64,000 nucleotides of DNA, taken from contig JASJCQ010000023.1 of the NCBI GenBank assembly GCA_030065915.1, positions 1-64,000 on the forward strand, in the 5' to 3' direction. The position numbers were made by a program, and so were the translations under genes. This document shows, piece after piece, positions 16,786 to 25,043 of this stretch. Numbering within the stretch: the stretch's first letter is position 1; every line of letters starts with the position of its first letter. The notes below the pieces were generated by a model. It had not been told where the DNA came from. It was given only the letters and a program-made list of their open reading frames with translations, and ran no database searches. The DNA comes from Woeseiaceae bacterium. Its GTDB lineage: Bacteria > Pseudomonadota > Gammaproteobacteria > Steroidobacterales > Woeseiaceae.

Positions 16786-18711
16786 ATGCTGCGATCTCTA
16801 ACTGCTGCCTGCCTTGCCACTCTGCTGGCCGCCTGCGGTCCGGCGATGGACGAAAATGCGAGCGCGGAGCCGCAAGCCGAACCGAGTCGCGTCGAAACCA
16901 CGGACGAATTCAGGGCCCAGAGCGTCGATCTGGGTCCGCGAGACCAGATGCCCGGCGCCGCGCTGTACGCGCAAAACTGCAACAGCTGTCACAACGGCAC
17001 CGTGCCGAAAGCACCGCACATCACGTTCCTCGAGATGCTGAGTCCCGCAGCGATCCTGAAGACGATGAACGAAGGCATCATGATGGCCCAGGCTGAAGGG
17101 CTGTCCGGCGAGCAGCGCAGGCAGGTCGCCGAGTACATCACGCAGAGCCCGGCAGACGAGGAGATGGCGCCGGCCTACGCGATGGCGTGTCCGGACGATA
17201 CGCAGCTCGATCTCGGCAAAGGCATACGCAAGGTAGGCTGGGGCCACGACACGCGGCGCTTCTCTGACGCAGAAACGGCGGGGATGACGGCGCAGGACGC
17301 CGCTTCCCTGGAGCTCAAGTGGGCCTATGCGTTTCCCGACGCGTTAAGAGCGCGATCGCAGCCTTCCGTCGGCTACGGTGCCGTCTACGTCGGCAGCCAT
17401 GACGGCAGCGTTTACTCCTTCGACCTCGAGACCGGCTGCGCGCACTGGCGATTCCAGGCCGATGCCGAGGTTCGCACCGGGATCATACTCATAGACGGCA
17501 CCGACGAATCTCCGCCACTGGCGGTATTCGGTGACCTGCTTGCACGTCTGCAGGCCGTCAACGCGTTGACCGGCGAACTCGTGTGGTCTTTTAAAGTTGA
17601 CGACCATCCCAGTGCAACGCTGACCGCGACGCCGACGCTGCACGACGGTGTGCTGTACGTGAACGTATCGTCGCTGGAAGTCACAGCGGCCGCCGACCCA
17701 ACGTACCCGTGCTGTTCATTCCGAGGCAAGACCATGGCCGTCGATGCCGCGACCGGGAACGTCGCGTGGACACATTACTCGATCCCGACGCCGCCGGTGG
17801 AAGTCAAGAAGACCCGCGTCGGCACGCCGGTGCTTTCACCGTCCGGCGCACCGATCTGGGCCAGCCCAACAATCGATGCGGATCGCAGGCGAGTCTATGT
17901 CGGAACGGGCGAGAACTATTCGTCCCCGGCCGATGAGAACAGCGACGCCGTGATCGCGATCGACATGGATTCGGGCGAACGCGTATGGCAACGCCAGACG
18001 TTCAGCGGCGATGCCTGGAACGTCGCCTGCATGATGGCCGACAATCCGAACTGTCCGGAAGAGAATGGGCCGGATCTCGATCATGGCTCTAGCATTCTCC
18101 TGGTAGAGACCGATGACGGAGGCGATATCCTCATCGCCGGGCTGAAGACCGGCGGGGTTATAGCACTCGATCCGGACGAGAATGGCAAACTGGTCTGGTC
18201 GGCCAAGGTTGGTCGAGGCAGCATTCAGGGCGGTGTCCATTTTGGCCTCGCGGCGGAAGGCAGCACGGTCTACGTGCCCATCAACGATATGAACGATACG
18301 CGCAGCGGTCACGTGTTGTCGGCCGAGGATGCGCGCCCCGGCGTCCATGCGCTGGACGCCGCTACCGGTAAGCTGCTGTGGAGTCACGTGCAGGACAATG
18401 TCTGTCCCGATGAGCTGCAGTTCTGCGACCCTGGTGTGTCGGCACCCGTGACCGCGTTCCCCGGCGCCGTGGTCGCGGGGCATCTCGATGGCTTCATTCG
18501 AATTTACGCGAAGGAAGACGGTGAAGTTCTCTGGGAATACGACACAAAGCAGCCTGTCACGGCGATCAACGGACTGAAGGCTATTGGCGGCGGCATGAGC
18601 GGGGCAGGGCCGATGGTGGCGGACGGCTACCTGATCAGCAATTCGGGCTACGGCCTGTACTTCCACGAGCCCGGCAACATGCTGGCTGTATTTGCGCCGA
18701 CGGACAGATAG
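16786..18711 (+). CDS. Cytochrome c/PQQ-dependent alcohol dehydrogenase lipoprotein (PVA-dehydrogenase-like)
   Basis: A 641-residue quinohemoprotein. The signal ends in a lipobox (LAAC, Cys17). A cytochrome c module (about 50-130) carries one heme motif C65-N-S-C68-H69. An eight-bladed beta-propeller follows, with repeats of the type VDAATGNVAW and LDAATGKLLW. Adjacent cysteines C309-C310 could form the vicinal disulphide seen near PQQ in quinoprotein dehydrogenases. The cytochrome-first order resembles polyvinyl alcohol dehydrogenase; the true substrate is probably an alcohol intermediate. It would oxidise it in the periplasm. Its stop is 2 nt before the VOC gene. Confidence 0.88.
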   Translation: MLRSLTAACLATLLAACGPAMDENASAEPQAEPSRVETTDEFRAQSVDLGPRDQMPGAALYAQNCNSCHNGTVPKAPHITFLEMLSPAAILKTMNEGIMMAQAEGLSGEQRRQVAEYITQSPADEEMAPAYAMACPDDTQLDLGKGIRKVGWGHDTRRFSDAETAGMTAQDAASLELKWAYAFPDALRARSQPSVGYGAVYVGSHDGSVYSFDLETGCAHWRFQADAEVRTGIILIDGTDESPPLAVFGDLLARLQAVNALTGELVWSFKVDDHPSATLTATPTLHDGVLYVNVSSLEVTAAADPTYPCCSFRGKTMAVDAATGNVAWTHYSIPTPPVEVKKTRVGTPVLSPSGAPIWASPTIDADRRRVYVGTGENYSSPADENSDAVIAIDMDSGERVWQRQTFSGDAWNVACMMADNPNCPEENGPDLDHGSSILLVETDDGGDILIAGLKTGGVIALDPDENGKLVWSAKVGRGSIQGGVHFGLAAEGSTVYVPINDMNDTRSGHVLSAEDARPGVHALDAATGKLLWSHVQDNVCPDELQFCDPGVSAPVTAFPGAVVAGHLDGFIRIYAKEDGEVLWEYDTKQPVTAINGLKAIGGGMSGAGPMVADGYLISNSGYGLYFHEPGNMLAVFAPTDR

Positions 18712-18713
18712 CG

Positions 18714-19244
18714 GTGACCGAACCGACCCGAAAGACGGCAATCCAGAACGCCTGGGTCGTCAATGATATCGAGACGGCGGCGCGACAGTGGTCGGAGACG
18801 TTGGGCATCGGCCCATTCTTCATCGGTCAGTACAGCAACAAAGTGTTCGAATCGCTCGAGTACCGCGGATCGGAAGGCACGCTGGACATGACCACGGCGA
18901 TCGCCTTCAGCGGCGACATTCAGATCGAGCTGATTGAGCCCAAGGGATCGGCGCCGTCGGCGTACAGGGACATCTACGAGTCCGGAGAGACCGGCTTCCA
19001 CCATCTTTGCTTCTGGTCCGACGACATCGACGCCGACCTGGCGCACTACGCGTCACTGGGCTGTGAAGCAGCTAACGTCGGCAAAATGCGCAACGGTCCC
19101 AGGTTCGCCTACGTCGATGCGTGGGAGCGATCGGGCTGCATGATTGAGCTGCTGGAGTATGTCGAGCCGCTGGCCAGGTTGTTCGATTCCTGGCGTGAGG
19201 CTAACGAATCCTGGGACGGCAATAACCCGATCGTGCGTCTTTAA
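18714..19244 (+). CDS. VOC (glyoxalase/dioxygenase fold) protein
   Basis: A 176-residue vicinal-oxygen-chelate protein beginning at GTG, 2 nt after the PQQ dehydrogenase stop, so it is co-translated. VOC landmarks are IQNAWVVNDIETAARQWSET at the start, IQIELIEP with the first-module metal Glu, GFHHLCFWSDDIDADLAHYA with a metal His, and IELLEY near the end with the second Glu. Such proteins act as isomerases, lyases or dioxygenases. The close coupling suggests it handles the product of the dehydrogenase or a related intermediate. Confidence 0.85.
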   Translation: MTEPTRKTAIQNAWVVNDIETAARQWSETLGIGPFFIGQYSNKVFESLEYRGSEGTLDMTTAIAFSGDIQIELIEPKGSAPSAYRDIYESGETGFHHLCFWSDDIDADLAHYASLGCEAANVGKMRNGPRFAYVDAWERSGCMIELLEYVEPLARLFDSWREANESWDGNNPIVRL

Positions 19245-19424
19245 CGACGACCCCGGCGTTCCTGTTGTGGGTTGCGGAAACTGACGGCCGCTTGTTCTGA
19301 AAGCAGTCGCCCGGATGCCTGATATCTCGAATCTTGAGCGGTTCGCCATCGGCCAACAACGAGTAGGATTTCCGGGCAAAGAAGCCAAGTCGTAGTCTTC
19401 TGCTATTCGACCGCTCCGAGGCGG

Positions 19425-20552
19425 CTACGCAGTGGACTCGTGCCAAGCTCTCAGAACCTCTTTCTCACGCTTGGCATCAATGCCAATTCGTAGCTTCCTA
19501 CGTTCTTGTTCTGGCCGCTCCTTATGCCATGCCAAGGTGTCGGCCGCGGTCACGGCAAGCGGCCTGAAGGTCAAACCAGCATCCACTGCGAGACTGTTGT
19601 CCACCGATGACAACGGGTCACCCGGGATCCAGATTGGCATGTCGACGTACGGTCGAATATCTACACCGCGCAAGAATGAAATGGGCACCCAGCTGAACTG
19701 CACGCGGCTGCTCGTTACCGCACGAATTCCGTAGATCATCTCAGCCATGGAAAGAGGGGAGCTGGGTCCAACGCCATTAAAATCGCCAAAGGTCGATGAT
19801 TCGGCCAGGCGCACCGTGAACTCCATAAGGTCACGAACATCGACAATCTGAATCTGATCCGTACCGTCACCCGGCACCAGGATTTCTCCGCCTGTGTCGA
19901 TCCGAGCTGGCCAGTACGTGAACCGATCGCTGGGGTCACCGGGCCCGACTATAAACCCTGGGCGCACCACGGTTGCGCGGCCCGGAAACGCCGCTCTTAC
20001 AAGTTTTTCGGCAAGTGCCTTGGAAGGCCCGTACGAAAGTTCCTGGCCCATCTCAAAGCCGTCGGGGGGCTGAGCTAGAGAACTGCTAGCGCTGATTTGT
20101 GGCCCCGAATAGGGGTTGTCTACCAGCGCGTATCCAGTCGAAAACGTCTCTGCGGCATATGCGGAGATCGTCGAGATGAAGACGTAATGCTCAGTACTGT
20201 CCTTCAGAAGATCAGTCGAGAGTTTCACCCAACGATAGTCGCGAGCGTTATTGTCGATCACCACATCCCAATGGTGTCCTTTCAACGCGGAGAGGTCGTT
20301 GTTGCGATCGCCAATCATATGCCTGACGCCCGGCACGTCAGATCTTGAGCGTCCACGAGAGAAGATCGTGACTTCGTGACCTCGTTCGACAGCGTACCGG
20401 ACTGTCGGTGGGCCAATGAACCCGGTGCCACCAAGAACCAGGATCTTGAGCTTCGACGGTGTCGCAGGCGCCTCCTGCATAAGAGGTGCGGCGGCTGCAT
20501 TGAGGGTCAGGCTTGCGCCAATGGCGCCGGAAAGAAAGTCGCGTCTTCTCAT
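19425..20552 (-). CDS. Extended SDR / NAD-dependent epimerase-like protein with Tat signal
   Basis: A 375-residue protein. It opens with a twin-arginine signal (MRRRDFLSGAIGASLTL), followed by the extended-SDR nucleotide motif GGTGFIG and the catalytic YGPSK. The C-terminal half carries the substrate region of epimerase-type SDRs. The start is set by the Tat signal; the open frame upstream overlaps repeat copy I. Tat export fits a protein that folds with NAD(P) before transport. The substrate is unknown; members of this family act on sugars or on lactone/alcohol groups. Confidence 0.85.
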   Translation of the reverse strand: MRRRDFLSGAIGASLTLNAAAAPLMQEAPATPSKLKILVLGGTGFIGPPTVRYAVERGHEVTIFSRGRSRSDVPGVRHMIGDRNNDLSALKGHHWDVVIDNNARDYRWVKLSTDLLKDSTEHYVFISTISAYAAETFSTGYALVDNPYSGPQISASSSLAQPPDGFEMGQELSYGPSKALAEKLVRAAFPGRATVVRPGFIVGPGDPSDRFTYWPARIDTGGEILVPGDGTDQIQIVDVRDLMEFTVRLAESSTFGDFNGVGPSSPLSMAEMIYGIRAVTSSRVQFSWVPISFLRGVDIRPYVDMPIWIPGDPLSSVDNSLAVDAGLTFRPLAVTAADTLAWHKERPEQERRKLRIGIDAKREKEVLRAWHESTA

Positions 20553-20589
20553 TTGTGGCAGGTGTCCGATTTGGGTCGGTAGCAGAAAT

Positions 20590-20640
20590 ACTAACTCAAA
20601 ATGCCTGGCCGGCTGGTTTCGGTCAGGAGCAGCCGGTCCG
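20590..20640 (+). repeat. Dispersed hairpin repeat, copy I
   Basis: Second block with spacer: CAAAATGCC then GGCCGGCTGGTTTCGGTC and AGGAGCAGCCGGTCC. The arms 20607-20615 and 20630-20639 pair with one G-T. The first block is missing. Confidence 0.65.
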
Positions 20641-20702
20641 TTGAAACAAACCAGGGGCACGACTGGTCACGGAGGTCCGAGCGCCCGTCTTGATTGCGAG
20701 TC

Positions 20703-21815
20703 TTAACGTTTCATTCCGCGAGATAACGCATTCCTGGCGGTATTTCTTCGCGTTGGCGACACACGCTTTTCCCGCTCATACATCGCAAGGAGGTTTCTCT
20801 CGAACTGCTTTATCGCCGGGCTGTCACACGTTGGCTCCGTCCATCGCGAGACCTGCATCATAGTTTTCATAAGGTCGCCAAGCGAGTATGTCTTCCCGGA
20901 ATCCAAGTCGCCGATTGCAGCGACCGCAGACGTCGCCCCAGCACTATTGCATAGATCGTCACACGCCGATGTGAACTCCTCGTTCAGTCGTACGATCGAG
21001 ATCGTCGTCTCACCAGGAATCCGTGAGGTTTCCATTCCGTATTCGTCAAATTCGACAATATCCGGCATCTTGATCTTGTACCTGCGTTCGAACCAACCGT
21101 CAGTCAGGCATGCTTTTCCGTAGGTGTCGTAAGAATCCATGTAGAGCGAAAGAACGTGTTCCAGTACGGTCAGGTCCCGTACATTCATGTCGGACGTCAT
21201 CAGTGATGCAACGCCTGTCAGCATTACGCTGAACGCCGCACCATGACCGTCGTTCATCTCCTGCAGGTATTCTCGGGCGAGTTTGTCTTGCCTGTCGTAG
21301 TCGCCGTTGTAGATAGCATCAAGATAAGTACCGCCCGGCAGTTTGGAGAATGGAGTAGCTTCTTGTTCTACGTCGGTTTCTCCATTCGTCAACTCGCCGC
21401 GTGACGCAGTGCGTGGTGTGGTTTCACCGACGCTAATCAATTCCACCTCATATACGAGCACGCTGCCTGCTTTGATATTGCCGACGTCACGATCGCCATA
21501 GGCCAGATCCGGCGGAATTGTCAGCAGGATCTTCCCGCCAGGTCTGAGGAGCTTTATGCCTTCGCGCAGTCCCGGGATCACTTGATTGAGCGAAAAAACG
21601 GGCGCTTGTCCACGCTTGTATGAGTTATCAAATTCACTGCCATCAAGAAACGTGCCGATCATATGCACGGTAACGGTATCGTCGTTTTCAGGTTGTACCC
21701 CGTTTCCCTGGCTGATGACTTCATACTTCAGGCCCGAAGCTGTCGTCGTAACGTCCGCTTCAGAGGCGCCCCAGAACAGGAACACGCCCATCACCAAATA
21801 GATAACTCGATTCAC
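20703..21815 (-). CDS. FKBP-type peptidyl-prolyl isomerase with unknown C-terminal domain
   Basis: A 370-residue exported protein. A signal peptide (about 1-20) is followed by an FKBP domain (about 25-135: SGLKYEVISQGNG, GTFLDGSEFDNSY, VIPGLREGIKLLRPGGK, IPPDLAYGDR, VYEVELI). This domain isomerises peptidyl-proline bonds in the periplasm. The remaining about 220 residues match no family I know and contain paired cysteines (CDDLCNSAG, PTCDSP). Stand-alone FKBPs are usually 200-270 residues, so the C-terminal extension is unusual. Confidence 0.85.
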   Translation of the reverse strand: MNRVIYLVMGVFLFWGASEADVTTTASGLKYEVISQGNGVQPENDDTVTVHMIGTFLDGSEFDNSYKRGQAPVFSLNQVIPGLREGIKLLRPGGKILLTIPPDLAYGDRDVGNIKAGSVLVYEVELISVGETTPRTASRGELTNGETDVEQEATPFSKLPGGTYLDAIYNGDYDRQDKLAREYLQEMNDGHGAAFSVMLTGVASLMTSDMNVRDLTVLEHVLSLYMDSYDTYGKACLTDGWFERRYKIKMPDIVEFDEYGMETSRIPGETTISIVRLNEEFTSACDDLCNSAGATSAVAAIGDLDSGKTYSLGDLMKTMMQVSRWTEPTCDSPAIKQFERNLLAMYEREKRVSPTRRNTARNALSRGMKR

Positions 21816-21956
21816 TTGATTTCTCTGCTATGGCGCATCGACAGAACGCCATCGTAGCTCGAAAGTGGCCCTACGTGGAGCCGGTACGGGCGATGGATCG
21901 TGCTACCAATCGTCCAGTCCTGACCTAATACGGCCAGTGAGACGAACGTCCGCAAC

Positions 21957-22018
21957 GGGTCAGCAGCCGCTAGTCCGCCTCAAGACATCCGGACGTCTGG
22001 ATTCGGCCACATCCAGCC
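21957..22018 (+). repeat. Dispersed hairpin repeat, copy J
   Basis: GGGTCAGCAGCCGCTAGTC then CGCC, spacer, and CCGGACGTCTGGATTCGGCC. A partial extra copy (AATACGGCCAGTGAGACG) precedes it at 21927-21944. It lies 3' of the acetyltransferase gene. Confidence 0.65.
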
Positions 22019-22029
22019 TTTGACGCGGA

Positions 22030-22488
22030 CTACGGCCCTGAAACGCTGAATTCGAGAATCTCATCTCCGTGGTCGTCGAATGTTTTCGTGGAACGCCATC
22101 CCAGATGCCTGTAGAAACCGTATGACCTGTTCTTTGGATCGGGAGAACAGCCAAGGAACAGCTTTCGATGCCCAAGCTCCGCCAGGTCCTTCGTCATCCG
22201 TTGCAGCAATTCGCGACCGATCCCCCGATCTTCGAAGTCAGGTAGCAACGCAAGAACGACTATCTCTCCGCTGTTGCTCGCGCCGAAACAGTAACCGACG
22301 ATCTTCCCCCTCACTGTGCAGACTTGGCCGGGCAGCGCGCCCGTCCTGATGTCATCGCTCCACGACCTGGCGGTGATACCGCGTATCCGAAGCTGATGCT
22401 CCGATATGGCGTTCTCCCGCGTCATGCCGCGCATAACGACGCACTCCGCAGCGTCTTCCGTCGTTGCCGTCCTGTATCTCACGTGCAT
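22030..22488 (-). CDS. GNAT-family N-acetyltransferase
   Basis: A 152-residue GNAT enzyme. The acetyl-CoA-binding motif A region reads VVLALLPDFEDRGIGRELLQ (R-G-I-G-R), preceded by the strand KIVGYCFGAS and followed by the motif B region YGFYRHLGWR. It transfers an acetyl group from acetyl-CoA to an amine; the substrate is unknown. GNAT enzymes are common cargo in cassette arrays. Start is ATG at 22488; flanked by repeats J and K. Confidence 0.88.
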   Translation of the reverse strand: MHVRYRTATTEDAAECVVMRGMTRENAISEHQLRIRGITARSWSDDIRTGALPGQVCTVRGKIVGYCFGASNSGEIVVLALLPDFEDRGIGRELLQRMTKDLAELGHRKLFLGCSPDPKNRSYGFYRHLGWRSTKTFDDHGDEILEFSVSGP

Positions 22489-22575
22489 CTGCGGAAGACC
22501 GGGTACGGATGTTTGTGTTGGGACGATCTCGGGAGTAAAGGCGTCATCGCACCCCCATGCGCGCGAGTCTGCTCT

Positions 22576-22640
22576 GGGTCAGAAGCCGCCAGTCTACCCC
22601 TAAATGTGTAGGTGGCAGGTTTCTGCCATTAGCAGTCATT
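22576..22640 (+). repeat. Dispersed hairpin repeat, copy K
   Basis: GGGTCAGAAGCCGCCAGTC plus TACCCC is the clearest first block. Second block GGCAGGTTTCTGCC (22614-22627) is a hairpin, followed by ATTAGCAGTC. It ends 2 bp before the stop codon at 22643. Confidence 0.8.
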
Positions 22641-22642
22641 CG

Positions 22643-23158
22643 TTACTGGTCGGACTTCCACTTCAGAAACTCTGCAGCGGCTTCGCCTTCAAGCTCCAAT
22701 ATGGCTTCGGCCATCTTCGCGTTTCCTGCGGCGACGGCAATAGCCGCCCCGCAGGTCAAGCACAGCGTGTCGTCCATATTGTCAACACGAAGTCGTCCGA
22801 TGATCCGGGGCATGCTTTGAATAGCCGCCTCGTATCTGTCCTTTAGGGATGCCGGAATCCCAGGTCCTTGCCCGGTGAGTCGTGCAATCTCGATGCTTGT
22901 CGGGAGCAATAGAAAGTCATATGCGATGCGTTCCGGTTCGGCCTCAGCCAACTGGAGCACGTACGGAACAGCTGCGTATGCTGCTGTGTTTGTGTCGCCT
23001 TGGTGGCAGAGCGAACTCCAGAGACTGAAGAACGGCTCGGAATCGTATCCACTTTTGGATGGGTAGTTGGCGAGTTGGGCCAACAGTTCAGGAATGTCGT
23101 CAGCCGCGCCATAAGCATGGTTGAGCTGGGACCAATCGATACTCTCTAAATCCGCCAC
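22643..23158 (-). CDS. Uncharacterised helical protein, immunity-protein-like pattern
   Basis: A 171-residue soluble, helix-rich protein with WSQLNHAYGAADDIPELLAQ and FSLWSSLCHQGDTNTAAYAA. I associate this pattern with small orphan or immunity-like proteins of the HEAT-repeat kind, where LCHQGD..TA.YAA.P recurs. The C-terminal part (CLTCGAAIAVAAGNAKMAEA) is also helical. No adjacent toxin gene is visible, so an immunity role is only a guess. Flanked by repeats K and L. Confidence 0.65.
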   Translation of the reverse strand: MADLESIDWSQLNHAYGAADDIPELLAQLANYPSKSGYDSEPFFSLWSSLCHQGDTNTAAYAAVPYVLQLAEAEPERIAYDFLLLPTSIEIARLTGQGPGIPASLKDRYEAAIQSMPRIIGRLRVDNMDDTLCLTCGAAIAVAAGNAKMAEAILELEGEAAAEFLKWKSDQ

Positions 23159-23189
23159 AGTTGCACACTCACCCCGAATGCCGCCTTAC

Positions 23190-23250
23190 AGTCAGCAGCC
23201 GTCGTTGTAGCCGATTGCGACTGGGCGGCTGATTCCGGCCAAAAGCCAAC
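23190..23250 (+). repeat. Dispersed hairpin repeat, copy L
   Basis: AGTCAGCAGCCGTCGTTGTAG followed by GGGCGGCTGATTCCGGCC (23223-23240) and AAAAGCC. The AGTCTAC core is replaced by CGTTGTAG, the rest fits the family. Confidence 0.6.
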
Positions 23251-23260
23251 GCCAACCCCC

Positions 23261-23503
23261 CTAAAACGGGCTGTCTTTTCTCAACGACTTGTGCAGCGCC
23301 CATCCGCCAAAAAGGAACACCAATCCCAAGATGAGCAGGGGCACCACTACGGTAAGCGGCGGCTGTTCGAAATCGGGCTGAACTCTCCCGGTCAACAGGT
23401 AATAGACTTCTATTGAATTCCAACCGACCAACAGGGCCCCAAGAAGAGCGATAAGACCGCTGCCAATATCCAACAACCTCAGTAGGATCACTTTCAGCGT
23501 CAT
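23261..23503 (-). CDS. Small two-helix membrane protein
   Basis: An 80-residue protein with hydrophobic segments at about residues 8-32 and 52-70 and a basic end (LHKSLRKDSPF). I chose the ATG at 23503 because a near-perfect ribosome site (GGAGGAGGTA) precedes it directly; a TTG at 23530 would extend it by nine residues. No family recognised. Flanked by repeats L and M. Confidence 0.65.
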   Translation of the reverse strand: MTLKVILLRLLDIGSGLIALLGALLVGWNSIEVYYLLTGRVQPDFEQPPLTVVVPLLILGLVFLFGGWALHKSLRKDSPF

Positions 23504-23542
23504 TACCTCCTCCACGCTGAATGACGACAAAGGGATTCAAAC

Positions 23543-23596
23543 TGTCAGTCTACCGCAAAACGCTTCTGCCGCTGGTTTCGGGCAATAACTGACTAT
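23543..23596 (+). repeat. Dispersed hairpin repeat, copy M
   Basis: TGTCAGTCTACCGCAAAACG followed by CCGCTGGTTTCGGGCAATAA (23569-23588). The block runs over the stop codon of the next minus-strand gene (23593-23595), so the repeat and the coding end overlap. Confidence 0.75.
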
Positions 23597-23910
23597 TCGA
23601 CATACCACTTCCACGGGAGGGCGACGAGTAACACAGAAACGATGACAGTGGGAGCGAGGGTAAGCCAACGTAACCAGAGATGTTCAAGCATGCGCCGCGA
23701 CGCAAACCAACCCACGAAACTCAAGACTGCGATCGGCGCGGATACGAACACCGAGTAGATACCGATGCCTTGTAGCGAAAATATGCCTCGCTGGTTCACA
23801 TAGACGAAGAATGCAAGGTTCGCCAGAGCCAGAACAGCCAGGGCGATCATCAGACCAACAGACAGGCCTTTGCGGAGTCCGATGTCGTCCTTGCCAACCA
23901 ACCCTGTCAC
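23593..23910 (-). CDS. Small three-helix membrane protein
   Basis: A 105-residue protein with three hydrophobic segments, at about residues 15-38, 48-70 and 80-100, ending LPWKWYVE. The first codon is GTG at 23910. I recognise no family. Its 3' end lies inside repeat copy M. Function unknown. Confidence 0.6.
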   Translation of the reverse strand: MTGLVGKDDIGLRKGLSVGLMIALAVLALANLAFFVYVNQRGIFSLQGIGIYSVFVSAPIAVLSFVGWFASRRMLEHLWLRWLTLAPTVIVSVLLVALPWKWYVE

Positions 23911-23923
23911 CTACCATTCGTAG

Positions 23924-23979
23924 GCCGTCAGTCCAATTCGATACGCGTCGATGGCCGGAGTCGGCCAATAGCAAACGGA
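23924..23979 (+). repeat. Dispersed hairpin repeat, copy N
   Basis: GCCGTCAGTCCAATTCGATA then GATGGCCGGAGTCGGCCAATAGC (23950-23972) with a GGCCGGAGTCGGCC hairpin. Same orientation as the others; sits 3' of the methyltransferase gene. Confidence 0.7.
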
Positions 23980-23993
23980 ACGCCTCATTCCGT

Positions 23994-24782
23994 TCATGCA
24001 GAACTCCTTTCGAACCGCATAAGCACGCGCTCATGAAATCGGCCAGGAAGCATTGGAGTTATGTACGGCATGACCTGTGAGTCGAAAAAGATTGAGGTCC
24101 GATACATAAGCGGTCTTCTCGCCACCGCTCTCGAAAACACTTTTGCAAAGATACGATCGGCGAACTGGTAACACGTCCCTGTTGTTTCGACGTGCCGAAA
24201 GCCCTCGGATTCCACTGTCTCGATCCAGTCAGTCACCGGGCGCGAATAGAAGATGCGACCTGAGCCACACATTCTTGCGCCTTTCGATTCCAGCAGAAGA
24301 AGTTGGCCACCCGGCCTGACCACTCGACTGAGTTCGCGAATCAGCGCGTCCTGGTTGACGTATGAATTATGGTGTAGAACTGCGATGCAGAACGCGAGAC
24401 AGAAACTCGTGTCTTCTGCGTCTATCGTGAAGTTGTTGAGGCGGGAGAACTTACTTTGCGGGTAATTTTTTCGCGCAATGTCTAGCATCTCAGAGGATAT
24501 GTCGACCCCAAGGTAAGCGTCGAAGTTGGCATCAAGATGCGGGAGCCATCGACCCACGCCACACCCGAAGTCCAACACACGCTCTGTCTTTCCATCAAGG
24601 CTTGATACAGCTCGCCGCAGAGCCCGACCGACGACTATCCTCTGAGCATTCTCGATGCATCGCGTTCGAAGCTCGTCGTCTACACCAACTGCACGGCTCG
24701 GGTTGTCCTTGTTGGCACGTGCTTTCTCATCCCAGAACTCGTTTGTTTCCGCTTCTGAGGCCTGAGAGTAGTCTTCTGTCAT
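23994..24782 (-). CDS. Class I SAM-dependent methyltransferase
   Basis: A 262-residue methyltransferase of the methyltransf_11/25 type. Motif I is VLDFGCGVGRWLPHL, the SAM ribose acid is in YLGVDISSEML, motif IV is FCIAVLHHN and motif VI VVRPGGQLLLLE. It transfers a methyl group from SAM to an unknown small-molecule substrate. The C-terminal about 80 residues (CYQFADRIFAKVFSRAVARR) look membrane-associated. The start is ATG at 24782. Flanked by repeats N and O. Confidence 0.88.
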   Translation of the reverse strand: MTEDYSQASEAETNEFWDEKARANKDNPSRAVGVDDELRTRCIENAQRIVVGRALRRAVSSLDGKTERVLDFGCGVGRWLPHLDANFDAYLGVDISSEMLDIARKNYPQSKFSRLNNFTIDAEDTSFCLAFCIAVLHHNSYVNQDALIRELSRVVRPGGQLLLLESKGARMCGSGRIFYSRPVTDWIETVESEGFRHVETTGTCYQFADRIFAKVFSRAVARRPLMYRTSIFFDSQVMPYITPMLPGRFHERVLMRFERSSA

Positions 24783-24892
24783 ACCCGACGATCCACGATT
24801 GAGAGTGAAATTACTTCGCTCCGGCGATGAAAAAGTCGACCTGGCCTGGAATCGAATTTCGCCTGAACGGGCTTGTGCTCAAGGACCACTCT

Positions 24893-24956
24893 GGGTCAGA
24901 AGCTGCCAGTCTACCGCAAAACGCACGAACGGCAGCTCTTAGCCAACGGCTGTCAT
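24893..24956 (+). repeat. Dispersed hairpin repeat, copy O (right end of array)
   Basis: GGGTCAGAAGCTGCCAGTC plus TACCGCAAAACGC is nearly identical to the first blocks of K and M. The second block is rearranged: ACGGCAGCTCTTAGCCAACGGCTGTC. No further copies are seen to the right. Confidence 0.75.
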
Positions 24957-25043
24957 TTATCCCATTCGCTTGCGTCAGTCTCCGGCTGCACTCGAAGCAA
25001 TTGCCCGCCAGACGAAGGAAAAGTCATGCTTCGACACGCTGAT

